From contig NZ_JQLL01000001.1 in NCBI RefSeq assembly GCF_000744185.1, forward strand, positions 1,302,001-1,366,000: a DNA stretch of 64,000 nucleotides, written 5' to 3'. Shown one piece after another: positions 29,243 to 37,821 of this stretch. The notes under the pieces are model-generated. The model ran no database searches, was not told the origin of the DNA, and was given only the letters and a program-made list of their open reading frames with translations. The position numbers and the translations under genes are program-made. How positions within the stretch are numbered: the stretch's first letter is position 1; each line of letters opens with the position of its first letter. Source of the DNA: Carnobacterium funditum DSM 5970. Its GTDB lineage: Bacteria; Bacillota; Bacilli; Lactobacillales; Carnobacteriaceae.

Positions 29243-29779
29243 CTATTTTTTTCGAGAGTAGATTATTATGACAATTCCTTCATCAACAGTGTATTGTTCT
29301 AAATGCAATTCCAAAAGAGGATTCCCATCAGCAAATAACCTCGTACCATTCCCTACAATCACAGGAATCATTCCAATAATGTATTCATCAATCAAATCTT
29401 CTTTAATTAAACTATTACAAACACTCGCTCCGCCAAATACCCAAATGTCTTTTCCTGCAATAAGCTTTAAGTCTTTAACCAATGTAGCTAAATCACCATT
29501 AAAAAATTCAATATTTTCTGTTTTGGGCTTATCTGTTGAATGAGTTAAAACAACTATCCTTTTACCTGCAAATAACTCGATACTCCCTGATGGCAAATCA
29601 TTATAAGCTGTTTTTCCGAGTATCAATGTGTCACAAGCATTTAAAAATACCGAAAAACTAAACTGATTATCTGTATTATTCGATTTGTCTCCATCACCGT
29701 GTATCCAATCAAATTGATTCTTTTCGTCTACAATTCTTCCATCTAAGCTAATAGCTAAATTTAATATAACTTTTCTCAT
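29243..29779 (-). CDS. Dihydrofolate reductase family protein (RibD C-terminal-like)
   Basis: A 178-residue NADPH-binding reductase fold. N-terminal VILNLAISLDGRI, ILGKTAY near 56 and VFGGASVCNSL near 118 identify the YyaP/YwjB-type branch rather than true DHFR. The biological reaction is unknown. ATG at 29779 with AAGGGGA upstream. It is monocistronic and convergent with the HAD gene. Confidence 0.85.
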   Translation of the reverse strand: MRKVILNLAISLDGRIVDEKNQFDWIHGDGDKSNNTDNQFSFSVFLNACDTLILGKTAYNDLPSGSIELFAGKRIVVLTHSTDKPKTENIEFFNGDLATLVKDLKLIAGKDIWVFGGASVCNSLIKEDLIDEYIIGMIPVIVGNGTRLFADGNPLLELHLEQYTVDEGIVIIIYSRKK

Positions 29780-29894
29780 TTTTCATCCCCTTAATAACGA
29801 TTTAATTTATCTATACGGTAATGCCATAGAATAAACTTATTCAACCTGTGGATAAGTTTGTGGATAAACTTTTTTTTATTCTCTCTATACAAAA

Positions 29895-29908
29895 GGAACG
29901 TTTGTTCG
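29895..29908. promoter_or_regulatory. SOS (LexA) box upstream of yolD-like gene
   Basis: GGAACGTTTGTTCG contains the perfect dyad GAAC-N4-GTTC of the Gram-positive LexA box, 34 bp upstream of the YolD-like start and overlapping its likely promoter. Confidence 0.75.
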
Positions 29909-29942
29909 TATAATGAGAGATGAAACTAAAGGAGGAGAAAAA

Positions 29943-30302
29943 ATGAAATCTATTGGAAATGACTACAACGATCGTAAGATGGCAAAATGGCAAGGTTTTG
30001 TTTTATCTGATCATACTGAAATGATGCAGCAATGGAATCACAACAAAACTAAACTTAACTTACCAAAAGAAAAACAAACTCAAGAAGCTATTTCCGAACA
30101 TCTTTATCAAGCTTTCTTGACAAAAAAACAAATTATTCTCCAGATGGAGTTTCTTTTAAATGGTCTCTATGAAAATGATCTTATTGGTATCATAGTTGGT
30201 CAGGAAGAAAATAAAACTTATCTTCAAACTCATTCTGAACTCCTCACTATCGACAGTACCTTAATTCGACATGCAGAAATAGGCAAATCAAAAAAGTGGT
30301 AG
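29943..30302 (+). CDS. YolD-like family protein
   Basis: A 119-residue small cytosolic protein of the YolD family, usually found beside Y-family DNA polymerases in SOS-regulated cassettes. Visible landmarks are NDRKMAKWQGFVLSDHTEMM at the N-terminus and VGQEENKTYLQT near the C-terminal half, matching the YolD beta-rich part. The ATG at 29943 has AGGAGG upstream. Here it converges on the polymerase gene instead of sharing an operon. Its exact role in translesion synthesis is unknown. Confidence 0.88.
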   Translation: MKSIGNDYNDRKMAKWQGFVLSDHTEMMQQWNHNKTKLNLPKEKQTQEAISEHLYQAFLTKKQIILQMEFLLNGLYENDLIGIIVGQEENKTYLQTHSELLTIDSTLIRHAEIGKSKKW

Positions 30303-30313
30303 AGCTCTTATTC

Positions 30314-31588
30314 TTAACCTTTATGACCGCCAACCAATCCACTTCTTTTGATAGCCGTTGCACCAGAAGTTAAGCTACTAGCATGGACTAACGAGGTGTA
30401 TCCGTATTTATGCCGAACTTGGTCAATGACTTGATCAATTTTTTCTTTTTGGATTGTTTGTTCAGCTGATTCAAATAGATCTAGCTGTAAATCCGTTTTA
30501 TCGTGAATTTTTCCACAACTAATAGAAATTTGTCTTACTGGCTCTTGTTGGTAGTAGGTTCTAAATAAATGCAAACAAGTTTCGCTTATTTTTCGACTAG
30601 CAGCTGTTGGAAAAATTTTTAATTGATGACTGAAGCCTTTATCGATAATTTCTTTTGAGAATCCAATTGACAAATGAATGACTTCTGCCTCAACATGATG
30701 ACTCCTCAGCCGAGCAGCCACTTCTTCCGCCATCTCTCTAATAACTACTTCAATCTCTGCTTGTTCGGTGTAATCTCGGTCCAAAATCTGACTTTTCCCA
30801 TAAGATTTAGAGCGCGTCTGGTACTTTTCAGATAGAATACTTCGATCGATACCGTGCGCATGATAAAAAAGTTGTTCCCCAATTACCCCTTGAACTCGCT
30901 TCAAAGCAGAAACATTGTATTGTGACAGCTGATAAACAGAATCGATTCCTAATTTATACAAGTTTTTTGCCGTTTGACTACCTATCCCCCACATCTCTGT
31001 AATCGGATGAATACGCCAGATTGTCTTTGTAACATCCTCATAATGCCAAGCGGCTATAAAGTTAGGACTATCCTTTGCTTCATTATCTAATGCTAGTTTA
31101 GCCAATAAAGGATTGTCTCCTATACCGATTGCGGTTACTAAGTGCAACCTCTGCCAAATCGCTTGTTGAATCTTTACTGCAATTTCCTTCGTTGATCCAA
31201 AAAGCGCATGAGATGAGGTCACATCTAAAAATGATTCATCAATACTATAAATATGCAGGTCCTCACTTGAAATAAATTCTTGAAAGATATCATTTATCAT
31301 CAAATTTACTTTTAAATATAAACTCATTCTTGGTTCAACTATCTGAATTTTGGAATCTTTTGGGATTTCATACCGTCTAGAGCCCGTTTTGATCCCATAT
31401 TCTTCTTTTACTCTTGGAGAAGCAGCCAAAACCAGACCCCCTGCTTGATCTGGTTTACTCATGACTACTATATACGACTCTAATGGGTGAATGCCTCTTT
31501 TAACGGACTCAACAGACGCAAAAAAAGACTTTACATCAATACACAAAATATCTCGGCAAGGCTCCTTTGAATAATCCAATTGAATCAT
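30314..31588 (-). CDS. Y-family DNA polymerase (UmuC/UvrX-like)
   Basis: An error-prone translesion polymerase of 424 residues. The palm catalytic motifs are present: DVKSFFASVE (about 18-27) and YSIDESFLDVT near 115-125, with the little-finger domain in the C-terminal third. It resembles the Gram-positive UvrX/YqjW group, not DinB, judging by the N-terminal SKEPCRDILCIDVKSFF style. It has its own upstream SOS box. The 3' end is 11 bp from that of the YolD gene. Confidence 0.93.
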   Translation of the reverse strand: MIQLDYSKEPCRDILCIDVKSFFASVESVKRGIHPLESYIVVMSKPDQAGGLVLAASPRVKEEYGIKTGSRRYEIPKDSKIQIVEPRMSLYLKVNLMINDIFQEFISSEDLHIYSIDESFLDVTSSHALFGSTKEIAVKIQQAIWQRLHLVTAIGIGDNPLLAKLALDNEAKDSPNFIAAWHYEDVTKTIWRIHPITEMWGIGSQTAKNLYKLGIDSVYQLSQYNVSALKRVQGVIGEQLFYHAHGIDRSILSEKYQTRSKSYGKSQILDRDYTEQAEIEVVIREMAEEVAARLRSHHVEAEVIHLSIGFSKEIIDKGFSHQLKIFPTAASRKISETCLHLFRTYYQQEPVRQISISCGKIHDKTDLQLDLFESAEQTIQKEKIDQVIDQVRHKYGYTSLVHASSLTSGATAIKRSGLVGGHKG

Positions 31589-31640
31589 GTTAGCCGCTCC
31601 TTCTCCTTAATTAAATAAGTTGTTTCTCCCTTTGATTATA

Positions 31641-31654
31641 CAAACATATGTTCG
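31641..31654. promoter_or_regulatory. SOS (LexA) box upstream of the Y-family polymerase
   Basis: On the minus strand CGAACATATGTTTG, one mismatch from the symmetric Gram-positive LexA box CGAACATATGTTCG, 53 bp upstream of the polymerase start. Confidence 0.85.
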
Positions 31655-31765
31655 CTTAGTAAAGAAAATCTTATTAAATAAGTTTAAAATTATACGCACT
31701 TTTCATTTTAGAGGAGACTATCTATTGATAATTTTGTTGTTTTGATACTATTGAGTAGCTAGTTC

Positions 31766-32686
31766 TTATAATTTTTTAACTGTTACTCTTTTTTGCAATA
31801 TCTTTGCTTCTTTGACACTAAAGGTTGTACTGTCATTATGCTGAACTTTACTGGCTGCACAAGCACTGGCAAAGGACAGACACTCCGTTAGTGGTCTATT
31901 CAATGACAACCCTGATAAAAAGGAACCAACAAAACAATCACCCGCTCCTGTATCATTGACTGCTACAACTTTAGGTGTTGTAACTTGATAAAAATTTCCC
32001 GCGTGGCTACAAATACTGCCCTCACTTCCTTGAGAAACGATAACATACTCAACTTTTTTAGCTAACTCTTTTAAATTATCTAACATCGTATTCTCTGAAG
32101 ATAGAAGTTCTTGGATTTCAAAACGGTTAGGTTTAATAAAATTGACTTCCATATCCACTGCTTTTTTTAGTGCTTCTCCTGATAAATCACAAGCAATAAA
32201 ACACCCTGTTTTTTTCAATAAATTTAATAATTCCTCTAAATCCTGTAGTTTATAACCTGGTGGTAAAGAACCCGCAATCAATACAATGTCACCTGTTCTC
32301 ACTTTGCTCTCTATCTGCTCATTTAACAACTCTATATCATAATTTGTTATTTGAAATCCTCTTTCTGTGATTAAAATACTTCCACTAATTCCCGCCTCTA
32401 AAATAACATAACTTTCTCTCGTAGCTTTACCATAGACGTCAACTAGATTATGATTAATTCCTTTTTCTGATAGAATTTTTTCTAATTTCCTTTTATTTGT
32501 TGTTCCACAAAAACCGAGAGCTTGATTTTCCACATCTAATCGACTCATAGCATAAGAGCCGTGGTGTCCTTTTCCACCTAAATCATAAATGATTTCTTGA
32601 AGCCTATTATTTTTTCCCTTTATTAGTGTTCCTTCGAGAAATAGTAAACGGTCAATAGCTGGGTTTAATGTTATCGTGTAAATCAT
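31766..32686 (-). CDS. PfkB-family sugar-phosphate kinase (FruK/LacC-like)
   Basis: A 306-residue ribokinase-fold enzyme, closest to 1-phosphofructokinase/tagatose-6-phosphate kinase. It opens with IYTITLNPAIDR, has LGGKGHHGS near 37-45 (family members usually have GGKGIN), SLPPG near 138 and the anion-hole/catalytic NDTGAGDCFVG near 253-263. The GGKG-HH variant could alter sugar specificity. No PTS or tagatose gene is nearby, so the substrate is uncertain. ATG at 32686 with AAGGGGA upstream. Confidence 0.82.
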   Translation of the reverse strand: MIYTITLNPAIDRLLFLEGTLIKGKNNRLQEIIYDLGGKGHHGSYAMSRLDVENQALGFCGTTNKRKLEKILSEKGINHNLVDVYGKATRESYVILEAGISGSILITERGFQITNYDIELLNEQIESKVRTGDIVLIAGSLPPGYKLQDLEELLNLLKKTGCFIACDLSGEALKKAVDMEVNFIKPNRFEIQELLSSENTMLDNLKELAKKVEYVIVSQGSEGSICSHAGNFYQVTTPKVVAVNDTGAGDCFVGSFLSGLSLNRPLTECLSFASACAASKVQHNDSTTFSVKEAKILQKRVTVKKL

Positions 32687-32799
32687 TTTCCCATCCCCTT
32701 TTTTTAAATTATTCTTTAAGTTATTGTATCACTTAAAGAGAAGGCTTACATCCATTAACCTTTGATGCACTATTGAAAAACACTACTATATGATTATTT

Positions 32800-32826
32800 G
32801 AGAAGCTGCCTTTACAACAGCTTCTC
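32800..32826. repeat. Hairpin in the pfkB-glmS gap
   Basis: Perfect 9-bp arms GAGAAGCTG/CAGCTTCTC with a 9-nt loop, without a good T-run. The 412-bp gap otherwise holds the glmS promoter and no gene. Confidence 0.5.
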
Positions 32827-32910
32827 TTAGTTGCTTTGGTGAAAAATAGGCATCCATCATCTGAACACTTCTTTACGTATATACCAATATTTTAAAAAAG
32901 AAACAAATAG

Positions 32911-32939
32911 TTGACATATCGTCTAATTAATCATATTAT
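32911..32939 (+). promoter_or_regulatory. glmS promoter
   Basis: TTGACA-N17-TATTAT, about 160 bp upstream of the glmS start, predicting a leader of roughly 150 nt. The leader lacks an obvious glmS ribozyme core (no AGCGCC-type motif). Confidence 0.75.
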
Positions 32940-33098
32940 TATCCTGTTACCAAAAATATAAATAAAAAATTATGTATAGACCAATATAACGATTTTTTTC
33001 GATACACAATAATCTTCTGATGGAATAGCTACGTTATTTTATTGCTGTTCGTTTATTGCTAGTCAAAAAATTATCTAAATAGAAAGAAGGATACGTTA

Positions 33099-34907
33099 AT
33101 GTGTGGAATTGTAGGGTATATAGGCAATCAAGATGCTAAAAGTATTTTATTGCAAGGTTTAGAAAAGTTAGAATACCGAGGCTATGACTCTTCCGGTATT
33201 TTTGTCGTAGATGAAAATAAAAATGGTCATTTGTTTAAAGAAAAAGGAAGAATTGCTGATTTAAAAAAAATCATTGAAACAGATACATTCTGCACTGTAG
33301 GAATTGGTCATACTCGTTGGGCAACTCATGGTCGTCCAAGCGTCAAAAATGCTCATCCACATCAAGCGGCTAATCATCAGTTCACTCTAGTGCACAACGG
33401 TGTCATAGAAAATTTCCTAGAACTTAGAGAGACTTATTTATCAGACATTTCTTTGTCAAGCGATACGGATACTGAAATCATTGTTCAACTCATTGCTTAT
33501 TTCGCTGAAAAAGAACAATCTAGTACTTTTGAAGCTTTTAAAAAAACCATTTCAAAATTAAAAGGTTCTTATGCGTTAGCTTTAATAGATATTAACCAGC
33601 CCGACATCATTTATGCAGCTAAAAATAAAAGTCCATTATTAGTTGGTAAAGGCGAAAGTTTTAATGCTGTTTGTAGTGATGCTATGGCGATGATTCAAGA
33701 AACAAATCAATTTGTTGAATTAATGGATGGTGAACTGGTTACTTTAACTAGAGATGAAGTCAAGATAGAAACTCAAGATGGAACTATTATTAATCGTGCA
33801 CCTTATACAGCAGAAATAAATTTAAATGATTTAGATTTAGGAACTTATCCTTATTACATGGCAAAAGAAATAGACGAACAACCAGCTGTTCTTCGAAAAA
33901 TTATCCAAGCTTATCAAAATGACTTAGGTCAGTTTCAATTGGATAAAGACATTATCACTAGCTTAAAAGATAGTGATCGAGTTTATATCATCGCGTGCGG
34001 AACTAGCTACAATGCGGGTTGGGCGGGAAAACATTTATTAGAAAATTTAGCGCATATTCCGACTGAGGTGCATTTATCTAGTGAATTTGGTCACAACATG
34101 CCTATTTTAACGAAAAAACCATTCTTTATCTTCTTATCACAAAGTGGTGAAACAGCTGATAGCAGACAAGTATTAGTTAAAATTAATGCGATGAATTTCC
34201 CTTCATTAACACTAACCAATGTAGCAGGATCTACTTTATCTAGAGAAGCTGATTTCACATTATTGCTTCATGCTGGACCTGAGATTTCTGTCGCTTCAAC
34301 AAAAGCTTATACTGCTCAAATCACTGTCCTGGCAGCGCTATCAGAAGCCATTGCTAGAGAAAATGGAATAGCTGGAGATAGCAACATGGCTCATGAACTT
34401 GGAATTGTCGCCACAGGAATGGAAAGTATCCTTTCTGAAAAAACACACATCGAACATCTAGCAACAGAATATCTACGTACCAGTCGTAACGCTTTTTACA
34501 TTGGACGAGGAGTAGATTATTATGTTGTAATGGAAGCTGCATTAAAATTGAAAGAAGTTTCTTACGTTCAAACAGAAGGTTTTGCTGCTGGAGAACTGAA
34601 ACATGGAACAATTGCTCTAATTGAGGAAAATACTCCTGTTATAGCTATTATCACAGATAAAGTCACTGCAGGACATACCAGAGGTAATGTCCAAGAAGTA
34701 AATGCTCGTGGTGCTCACTCGTTAGTCATAGCTATGGAAGGTTTGGAGCAAGAGAGTGACCAATTTGTCTTACCGGAAGTTCATCCGTTGCTTACTCCGT
34801 TAGTCAGTGTGGTTCCTACTCAATTGTTAGCTTACTACACTAGCTTGCATCGTGGCAATGATGTTGATAAACCCAGAAATTTAGCAAAAAGTGTTACTGT
34901 AGAATAA
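33099..34907 (+). CDS. glmS: Glutamine-fructose-6-phosphate aminotransferase
   Basis: First committed step of UDP-GlcNAc synthesis: fructose-6-P plus glutamine gives glucosamine-6-P. The 602 residues comprise a class II glutamine amidotransferase domain (MCGIVGYIG, with Cys2 as nucleophile, and HTRWATHG near 72) and two SIS isomerase domains (CGTSYNAG near 302, SQSGETADS near 350). The end [13 protein letters not shown] is diagnostic. The SD is AGAAGGA. It connects functionally with nagA and glmM in this window. Confidence 0.98.
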   Translation: MCGIVGYIGNQDAKSILLQGLEKLEYRGYDSSGIFVVDENKNGHLFKEKGRIADLKKIIETDTFCTVGIGHTRWATHGRPSVKNAHPHQAANHQFTLVHNGVIENFLELRETYLSDISLSSDTDTEIIVQLIAYFAEKEQSSTFEAFKKTISKLKGSYALALIDINQPDIIYAAKNKSPLLVGKGESFNAVCSDAMAMIQETNQFVELMDGELVTLTRDEVKIETQDGTIINRAPYTAEINLNDLDLGTYPYYMAKEIDEQPAVLRKIIQAYQNDLGQFQLDKDIITSLKDSDRVYIIACGTSYNAGWAGKHLLENLAHIPTEVHLSSEFGHNMPILTKKPFFIFLSQSGETADSRQVLVKINAMNFPSLTLTNVAGSTLSREADFTLLLHAGPEISVASTKAYTAQITVLAALSEAIARENGIAGDSNMAHELGIVATGMESILSEKTHIEHLATEYLRTSRNAFYIGRGVDYYVVMEAALKLKEVSYVQTEGFAAGELKHGTIALIEENTPVIAIITDKVTAGHTRGNVQEVNARGAHSLVIAMEGLEQESDQFVLPEVHPLLTPLVSVVPTQLLAYYTSLHRGNDVDKPRNLAKSVTVE

Positions 34908-34968
34908 GCAATTAAACAAATCTTCTTCCATTTTTTTAAACACTATGGAACCAATTTAAGTAGTAATA

Positions 34969-35016
34969 AAAATAAGAACAAAACAGTTTAAACTGTTTTG
35001 TTCTTATTTTTTTAAT
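34969..35016 (+). terminator. glmS terminator
   Basis: A perfect 42-bp palindrome (34969-35010) ends in a T-run on the plus strand. Confidence 0.85.
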
Positions 35017-35153
35017 TTGCAATATTAATTAAGATTAATAGAAATAACCCTATCGTTTTTAGTACCGCTAACTATTATTGCTGCTGGTTTTAATTGTAAT
35101 ATAATACTGTTAAGACCTTCTTTACCCTCAAAAACTAGGTTCCTACGGGAGCT

Positions 35154-35445
35154 TTATAGGTCTTCAATCAATGATTGATCTTCTGTTAAAGATAATTCTC
35201 CTTCTATCTCTACATAATCTTTATTCAATAGCCCTTCTTCGTCCTCCAGTAAAACAAATGCATTAAAATGCTTTTTTATTTCTTTTACTTTTCCTGTTCT
35301 CTTATCCGTTAATGTGCATAAACTAAAGCCATCATTAGAAAATAGCATATAGTATGATTTCAGCTTGCTGTCAGCAATTATATCTGAAAATACTGATAGT
35401 ATTTTCAGATATAATTTTAAGAGCTTTTTCTCTCTCTTCTGTCAT
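35154..35445 (-). pseudogene. Small unknown protein gene frameshifted by a 22-nt palindrome-forming insertion
   Basis: An ATG at 35445 with GGAG 8 nt upstream starts a frame (MTEEREKALKIISENT...) that stops after 24 codons. The rest of a charged protein (...DSKLKSYYMLFSNDG to SLTEDQSLIEDL) continues in another frame to a TAG at 35154. The break lies in a perfect inverted repeat with 19-bp arms (35376-35394, 35398-35416). Deleting 22 nt, one arm plus loop, rejoins both frames into an 89-residue protein. I do not recognise the protein; it is small, soluble and acidic at its C-terminus. Confidence 0.65.
35376..35416. repeat. Perfect 19-bp inverted repeat inside a broken ORF
   Basis: Arms 35376-35394 and 35398-35416 with a GAT loop; no T-run, so not a terminator. 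It causes the frameshift described for the surrounding gene. Confidence 0.9.
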
Positions 35446-35535
35446 TTTGACATCTCCACTTTTAATTAGCTACATTATTATGCAATCATATTACACTTGT
35501 AATGAATATGATTTATTTCAATCTTAATCTAAAAA

Positions 35536-35572
35536 AATCTCTTTTCCTACTAAGAAGGAAAAGAGATTTTCC
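35536..35572 (-). terminator. Terminator of the NhaC-family transporter gene
   Basis: Arms AATCTCTTTTCCT (35536-35548) and AGGAAAAGAGATT (35556-35568) with a 7-nt loop, then a T-run on the minus strand. Confidence 0.85.
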
Positions 35573-35586
35573 TAGCATTTGTACTC

Positions 35587-37305
35587 TTACTCAACTGTTT
35601 CTTCAGCAACTTCATCTACACGTGTACCAAAGAAATAAACAACAGCAACCGTTACAAGCAAAGCTACAGGCATTGCAATCCAAACTGATAAGCCTAAACC
35701 AACAGGAATAAAACCAAATATACAAGCAATCGCCCCTACAGTCAAAGCGTACAACAGTTGTGTTTTAACATGGTCCAAATGATCGACACCTGATCCCATG
35801 GAAGATAAAATTGTTGTATCTGAGATTGGTGAACAGTGGTCTCCAAAAATAGCTCCTGTTAAAACAGCTCCTGAAGTCATAATAACAAACTCTGGATCCG
35901 TTGATAATGCTGCGGCTAAAGGAATCGCTAATGGCATCAAAATACCCATCGTTCCATAAGACGTTCCTGTCGCAAATGACGTAACTGCTCCAAGAATAAA
36001 AATAATCGTTGGCAGTAAAAATACCGGCATCGAATCAGATAATAAAGAGACTAGAAATTCCGCCGTACCTAATTCACCTATAACCGTACTCAGTGACCAC
36101 GCTAATAGCAAAATAGCTCCAGTAATAATTAATGATTTCATTCCATTAATCCAAACAGCTACTGATTCTGACCATGTGAAAACTTTTTGCGAAACTCCCA
36201 TAGTCATAGCAACTAAGCTCGCTAATAGTGCTGCTTGAAATAATACAATACTTGCATCAGATGCTCCAAAAGCTTCTTGAATGGCTAAAAATGATAGCGG
36301 GTTCGTTTCTACTATCGCAATCGTTGCACTCTCTCCATTTTCCATAATAGCGTTGTATCCATTAACATAGAAACCAATAAATGCTGAAATAATTAACGTA
36401 CTGATTGGAATAATCATATTCCAAATCGATAACTTAACTCCTTCGGCCGGTTCCATATCTTCTAGTTCTGTTGACGTTTCTAAAGCGAAGTCATCAAAAT
36501 TTTTATCTATTTTTTTCCGTGCTTTCTTTTCAGCTTTTAACATTGGACCAAATTCTCTTAATAGCACAGCTGTTGCTAGAACAAAAGCTAGCATCAAGAA
36601 ATTATAAAATCGATAAGGCAACGTTTGTATAAAAATACCATAGGCATTTACTGATTGCCCGATAGCATCGTATCCATCTTTTATCAAACCAACTTCATAA
36701 CCTACCCAGGTAGAAATCAACGCGACTCCTGCAATCGGTGCAGCTGTAGCATCCACAACAAAAGCTAATTTCTCTCGCGAAATATGTTTCTCATCTGTGA
36801 CAGGCCGCATAACCGGTCCTACAATTAAAGAATTGGCGTAATCATCAAAAAACATTAATACCCCTAGAATCCAGGTGATAACTTGGGCACTCCTAGGTCC
36901 TTTAGCTTTGCTTGATAAGGCAGCAGCTACAGCTTTGGCTCCTCCTATCTTGGTCATTAGTGCAATAAGTCCACCGATTGTTAGCACTTGCAAAATAATT
37001 CCAGCATTCCAAGGATCGGACAAAGAGGTTAGCGCGTAATCCACTACGCTTAAAAAAGCTTGAACAAAAGCGACTATAAAATTACTGTCTGCTAAATGAA
37101 GCACAAAAGCCCCTGAGAAAACGCCTATAAAAAGAGAAATAATAACATCTTTAGTTATAAATGCCAACAATATCGCAACTACTGGTGGAACCAATGTAAA
37201 TAAGCCATAATTGACTTCCGTCCCACTTCCTCCACCAAAATTTGCATTGGCAGCTAATATTACAAATAGCACTATCGCCGCTATTAAACCGACCTTCTTC
37301 TTCAT
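35587..37305 (-). CDS. NhaC-family transporter under lysine riboswitch control (probable lysine transporter, LysW-like)
   Basis: A 572-residue inner-membrane secondary transporter with about twelve or more hydrophobic segments and a charged cytoplasmic loop (about 240-280). Sequence features such as FFDDYANSLIVGP, TGTSYGTMGILMPLAIP and GDHCSPISDTTILSS are those of the NhaC Na+/H+ antiporter family. An L-box lies directly upstream, so the substrate is more likely lysine; NhaC-type transporters with L-boxes have been called LysW in comparative genomics. The ATG at 37305 has GAGGA 8 nt upstream. Sodium/proton exchange cannot be excluded. Confidence 0.88.
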   Translation of the reverse strand: MKKKVGLIAAIVLFVILAANANFGGGSGTEVNYGLFTLVPPVVAILLAFITKDVIISLFIGVFSGAFVLHLADSNFIVAFVQAFLSVVDYALTSLSDPWNAGIILQVLTIGGLIALMTKIGGAKAVAAALSSKAKGPRSAQVITWILGVLMFFDDYANSLIVGPVMRPVTDEKHISREKLAFVVDATAAPIAGVALISTWVGYEVGLIKDGYDAIGQSVNAYGIFIQTLPYRFYNFLMLAFVLATAVLLREFGPMLKAEKKARKKIDKNFDDFALETSTELEDMEPAEGVKLSIWNMIIPISTLIISAFIGFYVNGYNAIMENGESATIAIVETNPLSFLAIQEAFGASDASIVLFQAALLASLVAMTMGVSQKVFTWSESVAVWINGMKSLIITGAILLLAWSLSTVIGELGTAEFLVSLLSDSMPVFLLPTIIFILGAVTSFATGTSYGTMGILMPLAIPLAAALSTDPEFVIMTSGAVLTGAIFGDHCSPISDTTILSSMGSGVDHLDHVKTQLLYALTVGAIACIFGFIPVGLGLSVWIAMPVALLVTVAVVYFFGTRVDEVAEETVE

Positions 37306-37347
37306 TATCAACTTCCTCTCTATAAGTTAAAACAAAAAAACGCAAAA

Positions 37348-37384
37348 AAACACCACGAGTCTATCCAACTCAAGGTGTCTCCTT
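37348..37384 (-). terminator. Riboswitch expression-platform terminator
   Basis: Arms ACTCAAGGTGT and ACACCACGAGT (37368-37378 and 37350-37360, two mismatches) are followed by a seven-T run on the minus strand, between the lysine aptamer and the NhaC-family start. Premature termination with lysine bound is expected. Confidence 0.8.
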
Positions 37385-37420
37385 TATTGTATTTAACTAC
37401 AAAGCGAGAACCTTTTTGTT

Positions 37421-37592
37421 GATAGTCCTCCACAAGAATCGAATAATTGATTTTCATGACAGTCTTGAATATATTTTATTCAAAACCAGCAACTAATAGT
37501 TTGGCCCCACTAGTCACTTCGGCGATTTCCCCTTTTTGATTACCCTTTGCCTTTTTTGGGTAATCATACTCTTAAAAACCGCACCTCTATCT
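37421..37592 (-). ncRNA. Lysine riboswitch (L-box) aptamer
   Basis: Read on the minus strand it carries the L-box signature in order: AGATAGAGGTGCG, AAGAGTATG, AAGGGGAAATCGCCGAAG, GCTGG, GAATAAA, CTGTCA and GGAGGACTATC. The terminal AGATAG/CTATC pair forms P1. The order and spacing follow the Bacillus subtilis lysC leader closely. It sits upstream of an NhaC-family transporter, with a terminator in between, so it should switch uptake off when lysine is plentiful. Confidence 0.95.
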
Positions 37593-37821
37593 GTCTATTT
37601 AATTACGTTATTATCTACTTATCTTATTCTATACTATTTAACATGAAAATTCATCTATTATCTCAACTTTTTATTTTTCATTTGCCTCTTTTCAATTTTG
37701 TTATAACGTTTTTATAACTTGAGACACTTGTTTTATTTGCCTAACTTTTTATTCAAGAGTACACTAAGTTAAAAGAAACCGTTCTCTTTTTATGACAACT
37801 ATAAATTAAGGAGGATCTAAT

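Noticed and set aside
33000..33098. glmS ribozyme
   Set aside because: The conserved catalytic core and pseudoknot sequences are not visible in the leader.
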